Source: Desulfobacterales bacterium
GTDB taxonomy: Bacteria > Desulfobacterota > Desulfobacteria > Desulfobacterales > UBA11574
Direction of reading: 5' to 3'
Assembly (NCBI GenBank): GCA_012974475.1
Contig: JAAXQD010000086.1
Location: 1-5,781 of the forward strand
Length of the DNA: 5,781 nucleotides
Under the pieces are notes generated by a model. The model did no database searches, was not told where the DNA came from, and saw only the letters and a program-made list of their open reading frames with translations. The stretch's first letter is position 1, and every line of letters begins with the position of its first letter. The translations under genes and the position numbers were made by a program. Below, in pieces: positions 1-4,431 of this stretch.

Positions 1-47
1 CTAAAAATCTGGATAATTATCTATTGGGAACCTAATTAATGTTCCCC

Positions 48-87
48 AAAAAAACTGGCTTGCCAAAACCTGTGTTTTCTTGCCAGT
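48..87 (-). terminator. Intrinsic terminator of the rubrerythrin gene
   Basis: Read on the minus strand just past the rubrerythrin stop codon, ACTGGC (plus 82-87) pairs with GCCAGT (plus 54-59). An inner stem forms from AAAAC and GTTTT (plus 65-69 and 74-78) around a 4-base loop. The outer arm runs directly into seven Ts (plus 48-54). Imperfect stem plus U tract, about 28 bases after the stop, is the standard rho-independent arrangement. A second small inverted repeat, GGGAAC/GTTCCC at 26-31 and 41-46, follows but has no T run in the minus direction. Confidence 0.7.
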
Positions 88-114
88 ATTCAAAATCCGG
101 TCTTTTTACAGATA

Positions 115-621
115 TCAACTTCCAATAGTTTTAAATTTATCTTTTGTAGCTTGACAGATTGGACATTTATCTGGAATCTTTTTGATAGTAACATAGCCGC
201 AAACCTGACAAACATGATACGCTTTAACTTCGTCCCTGATCACATGATAAATAGCACGTTCATATAATTTTGCGTGAAAGGATTCAGCGTCTCTGGCTTG
301 ACTGAAAGTGATAGCTGCAGCCTTTTCGCCATCTTCCTCAGCATCTTTTATAAAATCAAGGTATACATTTTCACTGATGGATTTCTCTTGTTGAAAGGAT
401 TTTTCCAAATTAGTATCAGTATCTTTAACCAGCATATCTTTAACTAAGTTTAAATGACGGGTAGCATGAACTCTCTCAGCATCGGCTATGGCGCGAAACA
501 ATAGCGCAATTTGTGGAATCCCTTCCTCTTCAGCCTTCTCTGCATATGCTAACAGCCTGAAATAAGCCTTTGCCTCTCCGATAAAAGCATTATAAACGTT
601 TTTTTTAGTCTTTTCTTTCAT
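115..621 (-). CDS. Rubrerythrin (diiron peroxidase with rubredoxin-like tail)
   Basis: A 168-residue rubrerythrin, a cytoplasmic non-haem iron protein that in anaerobes reduces hydrogen peroxide with electrons from rubredoxin-type carriers. Residues 1 to about 130 form the ferritin-like four-helix diiron domain: the ligand pattern is visible as E16, E49-x2-H52, glutamates around 95-99, and E113-x2-H116. Residues 135-168 are the rubredoxin-like iron site, with C138-x2-C141-G and C153-P-x-C156. Length and domain order are typical of the short rubrerythrin type and nothing is missing. The ATG start is supported by a GGAG about nine bases upstream on the minus strand. The gene appears to be transcribed alone, since a terminator follows and no minus-strand gene lies close upstream. 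A PerR- or Fur-type control would be expected for this family, but I see no convincing operator. Identification is firm; the exact subfamily and electron donor are not determined. Confidence 0.95.
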   Translation of the reverse strand: MKEKTKKNVYNAFIGEAKAYFRLLAYAEKAEEEGIPQIALLFRAIADAERVHATRHLNLVKDMLVKDTDTNLEKSFQQEKSISENVYLDFIKDAEEDGEKAAAITFSQARDAESFHAKLYERAIYHVIRDEVKAYHVCQVCGYVTIKKIPDKCPICQATKDKFKTIGS

Positions 622-784
622 GGAAAAATCTCCATTATTTAAAATCTTAGTCCAGAATCATAATCGAAAACATAAAAAGTACAGATTTCTTGCCATACTC
701 ACAGGTTCAAGCACCTTGATTTCCATTACATATATCTTATTTCTTACAAAATTGCAAAAAAGGCGGGGTTGATAGGTGTTAACG

Positions 785-813
785 AAAAAGGGCGATTCAG
801 TTGAACCGCCCTT
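785..813 (-). terminator. Strong terminator-like hairpin, minus orientation, with no obvious gene to serve
   Basis: Arms AAGGGCG (788-794) and CGCCCTT (807-813) pair perfectly. An A/C mismatch follows, and then TTCA/TGAA (796-799 and 802-805) continues the stem to a small loop. Read on the minus strand the structure ends in a run of five Ts (plus 785-789), so it has the form of a rho-independent terminator for leftward transcription. No convincing minus-strand gene lies to its right before the flavoprotein gene at 1906, so it may be left over from a lost gene. It lies within the GTG-initiated extension of the nuclease-like frame, which argues against that extension being real coding sequence. 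Confidence 0.55.
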
Positions 814-823
814 CCGAAGGGTT

Positions 824-1300
824 ATGATGAAATACGAGCGTGCTATTGCCGCAGCGGAAAAAGAAGAGAGAATGTACCAAAACCTATTAGATAAAGCACG
901 CAAAGAGCTAAGTGATGCAAGTGAAAATGAAAGGGATGAGCTAAAGGTTAAAATATCTTTACTGGAAGAACAGTTAATTGAGGCGAAGGAAAAAGAAGCA
1001 CGAGCGAAAAGTATGGCCGAACAGACACGACGTGGCCATGTGTATATCATCAGCAATATTGGTTCATTTGGTGATGGCGTACACAAAATTGGTCTCACTC
1101 GGCGTCTGGATCCGTTGGATCGGGTCAAAGAACTTGGCGATGCAAGTGTGCCGTTCCTTTTTGATGTACATGCAATAATCTATAATGAAGATGCACCGGC
1201 GCTGGAATCTGCACTTCATAAGAGATTCAACCATCGACGTGTAAATGCCGACATCAATCTGATGACATATTTGCAATCAAGCATGTGGAAGAAAGGTTGA
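824..1300 (+). CDS. T5orf172-domain (GIY-YIG superfamily) nuclease-like protein, probably a truncated remnant
   Basis: From the ATG at 824 the product is 158 residues. Residues 2 to about 65 are rich in Lys, Glu, Ala and Arg and look like a coiled coil. From about residue 71 a T5orf172 domain follows: GHVYIISNIGSFG, then the HKIGLTRR segment (the GIY-YIG-equivalent strand plus the conserved Arg), DRVKELGDASVPF, and EDAPALESALHKRF with the catalytic-type Glu. As I recall the family, the coiled coil and domain form the C-terminal half of much longer proteins (DUF4041-type, common in phages and mobile DNA), with a further conserved segment after the VN motif. Here the N-terminal half is absent, and after RRVN the sequence becomes unfamiliar and stops. 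An in-frame GTG at 776 would add 16 unrelated residues and cross a terminator-like hairpin, so I prefer 824 or 827 (GAAGGG lies just upstream). Most likely a decayed fragment; function as a nuclease is doubtful. Confidence 0.6.
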   Translation: MMKYERAIAAAEKEERMYQNLLDKARKELSDASENERDELKVKISLLEEQLIEAKEKEARAKSMAEQTRRGHVYIISNIGSFGDGVHKIGLTRRLDPLDRVKELGDASVPFLFDVHAIIYNEDAPALESALHKRFNHRRVNADINLMTYLQSSMWKKG

Positions 1301-1365
1301 AAAAGGCGATGCAGATCGAAAGGAAGATGGCCGCGGTGCGCGCCGGTTCGACCACTTATAAGTAA
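1261..1365 (+). pseudogene. Possible frameshifted tail of the preceding gene, or a separate C-terminal fragment
   Basis: One frame over from the T5orf172 gene, 34 codons read DDIFAIKHVEERLKKAM and on to a TAA at 1363-1365, ending in GSTTYK. The composition is charged and helix-like, whereas the last 12 or so residues of the upstream frame (MTYLQSSMWKKG) look random. Restoring one base near 1261 would join ...RVNADINL to this segment and give a continuous protein of about 180 residues. I do not recognise the segment as any named domain, so both a single-base deletion and an unrelated gene remnant are possible. The evidence is only sequence texture. Confidence 0.3.
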
Positions 1366-1454
1366 TTGTAAATTTCGTCCACCAGAAATAATGGTTTACG
1401 GATAAATGGCAAGATTAGCGTTGAATAACAGATATAATATCCGAGAATGATAAA

Positions 1455-1607
1455 ATGGATGAGAAAAAACGACAAGATATCAAGGCTGACCATAAAAAGG
1501 ATAAAGTATTAAAATGTCCTTATTGTGGTACGCGATCTCTTATGTGGGCCGTTGATCCAAACTACAGACTCTGCCCTCATTGTGGAAAAACATTCCTGAT
1601 CAAGTAG
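1455..1607 (+). CDS. Small zinc-ribbon protein (50 residues)
   Basis: A short open frame encodes 50 residues: a very basic N-terminal part (MDEKKRQDIKADHKKDK) followed by CPYCG at residues 21-25 and CPHCG at residues 40-44. The 15-residue spacing between the two CxxC knuckles is typical of a four-cysteine zinc ribbon. Knuckle phrases of the form CPYCG and CPHCG are unlikely in random sequence, which is the main reason to call it coding. A TATAAT lies at 1433-1438 without a good -35 partner, and the only Shine-Dalgarno-like bases are a weak GAG nine bases before the ATG. It sits in AT-rich, gene-poor DNA just after the nuclease-like remnant. It might be a small nucleic-acid-binding or regulatory protein, or the end of a longer degraded one. 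The family is not recognised and no function can be assigned. Confidence 0.5.
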   Translation: MDEKKRQDIKADHKKDKVLKCPYCGTRSLMWAVDPNYRLCPHCGKTFLIK

Positions 1608-1905
1608 ACCAATCGCCACTATATAACGTGACTAAGGATTCACAGTCTGGGGATATCTGCAATGAAAACCACTTATCAATGGTCCGTATTTTTTGCGATA
1701 ACATCATACCATATCACCCAACGATAGTTGTGGCGATTTTTGCTATAAATCTTGACGTTGAGTGAAAAATTTGAGGTTGTGTTTTTGATATCGAGAAATA
1801 ACAATCTGTCAACTGATGTCGCAACTCGGTTTTAGGTTCTGTCAATTCAAGTACGGGTTAGGGCAAATAATTAATGAACCCCTGAGTAAGTGTGCGTTGT
1901 CGAAA
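1608..1905. other. AT-rich intergenic stretch without a recognisable gene
   Basis: About 300 bases between the zinc-ribbon frame and the 3' end of the flavoprotein gene. Short open frames here lack ribosome binding sites and have no recognisable protein texture. The only structure I see is a spaced inverted repeat, AATCGCCAC at 1611-1619 and GTGGCGATT at 1730-1738, and two copies of CTGTCAA at 1806-1812 and 1839-1845. No clear terminator for the minus-strand flavoprotein gene is visible; GGGTT/AACCC at 1855-1859 and 1877-1881 is too short to count. Confidence 0.5.
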
Positions 1906-2748
1906 TTAGGGTTGGGGCTTGATCCAGATTCCCTGGTTTAAATACTGTCGGGTAATCTCTTTGAGCGCTTTTTTCTGCTCGATGAAGCGGGATTTCATGC
2001 CCAGAAGCCATTGTTTGTGATTGAGCACCGCTTCCTTGCTGGAAAAAAACTCGTGATCGCTTTGGCCCATCTCGAACGCCGGGTGGCCGTCTGCCACGCG
2101 CATTTTCCCCGAATTGCTGCACAGCATGCAGCGTACGGTATTGTTGTCCATAAATCGAAACGTGTCGCCGGCGCATTGGGGACAGCACGGACCTTTTTTT
2201 TCAGCAGGCGGGCCGAACAGGGCTGACGCCAATTCTTTGGCTGTGCGCGTATTCTCTTCATCCATAAAAACTTCTCCGGGCAGGGCGCCATAGACCACCC
2301 GGGAATCTTTTTCATCTGCAAAAATCAGCTTTAAAAAACTTTGAATGCCCAGCAGGCTATACCCCTCTTTCCCTCGAATGCCGGTTGTCACAACACCCAC
2401 GGCCGGTTTGCTCCATAATTTTTCAATATGCGAGTAAAAGGAAAGCCCTCTGTCCAGGAAGCATTTTACGGAGGCGTTGAGACCCAGAAAATAGGTGGGT
2501 GCCGATACGATGAGTGCATCGGCATCCAGAAGGGCCTTTAATACGGCGTTTAAATCATCCTTCAGAACACAGCCTTCGGTTTTGAAAAGACAGTGGTAGC
2601 AACCCCTGCACGGGAGGATTTTGAAATCCTGAAGTCGCAAAAGATGCAATTCATGGGGAACGGATATATGCCTGCTGATTTCTTTGACCATGATTTCGCT
2701 GTTGCCGAGTTTCCGCGGCGAACCGATTATACCCAGAATTTTTTTCAT
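1906..2748 (-). CDS. Flavodoxin-family iron-sulfur flavoprotein-like NAD(P)H oxidoreductase
   Basis: From the ATG at 2748 the product is 280 residues. Residues 3-17 (KILGIIGSPRKLGNS) are the first strand and FMN phosphate-binding loop of the flavodoxin/NADPH-dependent FMN reductase fold, and SAPTYF at 82-87 is the second flavin loop. Between them lies the compact cysteine motif C47-x2-C50-x2-C53-x6-C60, which in the Isf family of anaerobes holds a 4Fe-4S cluster. An unusual extension of about 90-100 residues follows, with CCPQC at 188-192 and CMLC at 207-210, a probable zinc ribbon or rubredoxin-like knuckle pair. The likely role is cytoplasmic electron transfer through FMN and Fe-S; the substrate is unknown. 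GAGGTG six bases before the ATG supports this start over the in-frame GTG at 2757, which overlaps that ribosome site. The gene stands alone, divergent from the pyrD-like gene. Family assignment is confident, the specific reaction is not. Confidence 0.88.
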   Translation of the reverse strand: MKKILGIIGSPRKLGNSEIMVKEISRHISVPHELHLLRLQDFKILPCRGCYHCLFKTEGCVLKDDLNAVLKALLDADALIVSAPTYFLGLNASVKCFLDRGLSFYSHIEKLWSKPAVGVVTTGIRGKEGYSLLGIQSFLKLIFADEKDSRVVYGALPGEVFMDEENTRTAKELASALFGPPAEKKGPCCPQCAGDTFRFMDNNTVRCMLCSNSGKMRVADGHPAFEMGQSDHEFFSSKEAVLNHKQWLLGMKSRFIEQKKALKEITRQYLNQGIWIKPQP

Positions 2749-2767
2749 ATCTATCACCTCGGTTACA

Positions 2768-2795
2768 CCACCCTTCCGGAGAAGGTGGGTTTTTT
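2768..2795 (+). terminator. Hairpin with T tract in the divergent intergenic region
   Basis: CCACC(C)TTC at 2768-2776 pairs with GAAGGTGG at 2781-2788, with one bulged C and a CGGA loop, followed by six Ts at 2790-2795. It has the form of an intrinsic terminator for rightward transcription, yet no plus-strand gene ends to its left. It may stop antisense transcription of the flavoprotein gene from reaching the pyrD-like gene. On the minus strand the same hairpin would fold in the flavoprotein leader shortly before its ribosome site, without a T run. Confidence 0.45.
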
Positions 2796-2835
2796 ATGGG
2801 TTTAACTGTCGTTTGCCGAATGTTAAAACAGTCTC

Positions 2836-2864
2836 TTGCTATCTATCAATATTTATTTTATAAA
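2836..2864 (+). promoter_or_regulatory. Candidate sigma-70 promoter for the pyrD-like gene
   Basis: TTGCTA at 2836-2841 and TATAAA at 2859-2864 are separated by exactly 17 bases in an AT-rich stretch. This places a transcription start near 2870, about 80 bases ahead of the pyrD-like start codon and just upstream of the attenuator-like hairpins. The match is good but not perfect, and chance matches are common in AT-rich DNA. Confidence 0.4.
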
Positions 2865-2880
2865 AAGTTCAAGTTTTGCT

Positions 2881-2923
2881 GCATCACGTCCGAGTGGATG
2901 CTGAGAGGCTCGGGATCTTTTTT
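2881..2923 (+). promoter_or_regulatory. Attenuator-like leader structure before the pyrD-like gene
   Basis: Two mutually exclusive stems are possible. GCATC (2881-2885) can pair with GATGC (2897-2901), enclosing CCGAG in its loop. Alternatively CCGAG (2890-2894) pairs with CTCGG (2909-2913), closely followed by six Ts at 2918-2923, which is terminator-like. Overlapping alternative stems ending in a T run directly ahead of a pyrimidine gene suggest transcription attenuation. The stems are only five base pairs with a large loop, so this is a suggestion. I recognise no known riboswitch consensus. Confidence 0.3.
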
Positions 2924-2948
2924 CGTTAAATTACAGGGATTGCTCACC

Positions 2949-3659
2949 ATGACCCAGAAAAATACGAATTTAAGCGTAGATATCGGAGGGATCAAATTAA
3001 AAAATCCCGTAATGACGGCATCCGGCACCTTCGGCTATGCCTCCGAGTTCGAACATCTTTTGGATTTGAATCGCCTGGGGGCTTTTGTCGTGAAGGGCTT
3101 ATCCCTCGAGCCCTCCAAGGGTTCATGCCCCAATGTAAAATCCGGGGGAATCGCTTTCGGCGGCTATCCGGAAACTGCCGCCGAAGTCGTCCGGGCGGTG
3201 AGGAAGCGTTCCACCCGGCCCATGATGGTCAAACTTTCCCCCAATGTCACGGACATTACTGAAATCGCAAGGAGCGTTGAAGCTGAAGGCGCAGATTCCA
3301 TTTCTTTGATCAACACCATCACCGGCATGGCCATCGATGTTGAAACCAGACGTCCGAAGCTTGCCAATATCACCGGCGGGCTTTCAGGACCGGCAATCAA
3401 GCCGGTGGCCCTGCGCATGGTTTGGCAGGTGGCCCAGGTGGTCAAGGTTCCCGTGATCGGCATCGGCGGCATTATGACGGCAAAAGATGCACTGGAATTT
3501 TTGATCGCCGGTGCCGCAGCCGTTCAGATCGGGACCGCCAATTTTATCAATCCCCATACCGCCATAGATATCATCGACGGAATCGAAGCCTTTATGGTGG
3601 AACGGGATATCTCAGATATCGCGGATATCATCGGCACGTTGAACGTATCGCCCCGTTAA
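2949..3659 (+). CDS. pyrD: Dihydroorotate dehydrogenase (class 1B type) with a large in-frame internal deletion
   Basis: PyrD oxidises dihydroorotate to orotate in pyrimidine synthesis using FMN; the 1B type normally works with PyrK and NAD. The ATG at 2949 gives 236 residues, while the family usually has about 300-310. The N-terminus is normal (SVDIGGIKLKNPVMTASGTF, then VVKGLSLEPSKG with the flavin-contacting K49). At G58 the chain jumps directly to SCPNVKSGGIAFG, which normally lies some 70-76 residues later. The rest is well conserved: VKLSPNVTDI (K95), LINT (N123), GGLSGPAIKP, IGIGGI at 170-175 and the QIGTANF phosphate-site motif. Lost are the LNAIGLQN-type substrate loop, about two strand-helix units of the barrel, and the Asn of the usual NISCPN; the catalytic-type C60 remains. 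The frame is open upstream to 2796, but that part is not PyrD-like, and AGGG precedes 2949. No pyrK is adjacent. The protein is probably inactive, or the sequence has lost a segment. Confidence 0.85.
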   Translation: MTQKNTNLSVDIGGIKLKNPVMTASGTFGYASEFEHLLDLNRLGAFVVKGLSLEPSKGSCPNVKSGGIAFGGYPETAAEVVRAVRKRSTRPMMVKLSPNVTDITEIARSVEAEGADSISLINTITGMAIDVETRRPKLANITGGLSGPAIKPVALRMVWQVAQVVKVPVIGIGGIMTAKDALEFLIAGAAAVQIGTANFINPHTAIDIIDGIEAFMVERDISDIADIIGTLNVSPR

Positions 3660-3682
3660 CTTGCAACGCAATTTAATGTGTG

Positions 3683-3690
3683 AAAGGAGA
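3683..3690 (+). promoter_or_regulatory. Ribosome binding site fixing the start of the chalcone-isomerase-like gene
   Basis: AAAGGAGA lies six bases before the ATG at 3697. It decides for this start over an in-frame upstream alternative at 3661, which would put twelve non-hydrophobic residues ahead of a clear signal peptide. Confidence 0.8.
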
Positions 3691-3696
3691 AAGATA

Positions 3697-4257
3697 ATGA
3701 AAAGACTAGTGGTCATAATTTTAGCGGTCTTCATGATGAGTCCCACGGCATTTGCAATGGATGTCGGCAAAGTTGCACTCCCCGACAGTCTCATGGCCGG
3801 CGAGGATGCATTGCTGCTAAACGGTGCCGGATTACGAAAGAAATTTATTATCAAGGTGTATGCCGGCGGTCTTTATTTAAAACAAAAGGATACGGATCCC
3901 GTAAAGATCATCGACGAAGATGCGCCCATGGCCATCCGAATGCATTTTATTCACGACGGGGTTTCCAGCAAGAAACTGGTGGATGGATGGAACAAAGGTT
4001 TTATGAATGGAACCAACGGGAACATTGCGCCCATTCAAACAAAGATCGATCAGTTCAACGCTTTTTTCACGGAAGAAGCAAAGAAGGACGATGTCTACGA
4101 TATCATCTACGTCCCGGAGCAGGGGGTCAGTGTTTACATCAAGGGGGCGCTCAAAGGTATTGTTCCGGGGCTCGATTTCAAAAAGGCTGTTTTTTCAATA
4201 TGGCTGGGTGAAAAACCGGCGGATGCAAAGCTAAAAAAAGGGATGCTGGGTCAATAG
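3697..4257 (+). CDS. Secreted chalcone-isomerase-like protein (Chalcone_3 type)
   Basis: A 186-residue protein that starts with a clear signal peptide: MKR, a hydrophobic core at about residues 4-14, and a cleavage site after AFA at residue 20. The mature part begins with VALPDSLMAGEDALLLNGAGLR and continues with KKFIIKVYAGGLYL (residues 48-61), the signature of the bacterial chalcone-isomerase-like family. It ends with the family's FSIWLGEKPADAKLKKGMLG. The central region includes MHFIHDGVSSKKLVDGW (82-98). Bacterial members are mostly periplasmic and of unknown function; some chalcone-isomerase-fold relatives bind fatty acids, and nothing here implies flavonoid chemistry. It lies 37 bases after the pyrD-like gene on the same strand with its own strong ribosome site, so the two are probably co-transcribed, although no functional link is apparent. 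A hairpin terminator follows. The protein appears complete. Confidence 0.88.
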   Translation: MKRLVVIILAVFMMSPTAFAMDVGKVALPDSLMAGEDALLLNGAGLRKKFIIKVYAGGLYLKQKDTDPVKIIDEDAPMAIRMHFIHDGVSSKKLVDGWNKGFMNGTNGNIAPIQTKIDQFNAFFTEEAKKDDVYDIIYVPEQGVSVYIKGALKGIVPGLDFKKAVFSIWLGEKPADAKLKKGMLGQ

Positions 4258-4282
4258 ATCGAAAAAAGCAGGCATAAAATAG

Positions 4283-4317
4283 AACCGAAGGGGCTGTTCA
4301 GGCCCCTTCGGTTATTT
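4283..4317 (+). terminator. Terminator between the convergent chalcone-isomerase-like gene and leuA
   Basis: AACCGAAGGGGC (4283-4294) pairs perfectly with GCCCCTTCGGTT (4302-4313) around a 7-base loop that can close two pairs further. It starts 25 bases after the stop of the plus-strand gene. On the plus strand only TTATTT follows; on the minus strand the bases after the stem (CTATTTTATG) are also T-rich. It therefore probably serves both converging transcripts. Confidence 0.8.
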
Positions 4318-4431
4318 GGAAAGAATGGTTAGCTTTCTTTTTCAAATCTTTGAATTCTTTAGCCTTTCACTCGAACCCTTGAATCCATGCCCGAGGCAGG
4401 CAAGCCTTGAACCCTCTGGGATCACCCCGGG

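Noticed and set aside
26..46. GGGAAC/GTTCCC inverted repeat as a terminator
   Set aside because: No T run on the side that would be needed for the minus-strand gene; the hairpin at 48-87 fits better.
656..665. GATTATGATT on the minus strand upstream of rubrerythrin, resembling part of a Fur box
   Set aside because: Only the first half resembles the consensus; the second half is absent, so it is not a supportable operator.
658..1128. 156-codon minus-strand frame opposite the T5orf172 gene
   Set aside because: The Ser/Leu-rich composition is the antisense of the Lys/Glu/Ala coiled coil; no domain or ribosome site.
1580..1765. 61-codon plus-strand frame overlapping the zinc-ribbon ORF
   Set aside because: It starts inside the CPHCG codons in another frame, has no ribosome site and a random-looking composition.
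2897..2914. TPP-riboswitch-like CTGAGA in the pyrD leader
   Set aside because: Only this short phrase matches; the other conserved parts of a TPP riboswitch are absent.
2796..2948. 51-codon in-frame extension upstream of the pyrD-like start
   Set aside because: It is unlike any PyrD N-terminus, contains the candidate promoter and attenuator-like stems, and 2949 has its own ribosome site and a normal family start.
3606..3629. Three GATATC copies at the end of the pyrD-like gene
   Set aside because: They simply encode Asp-Ile pairs in the C-terminal helix and the spacing follows codons; there is no sign of a site function.
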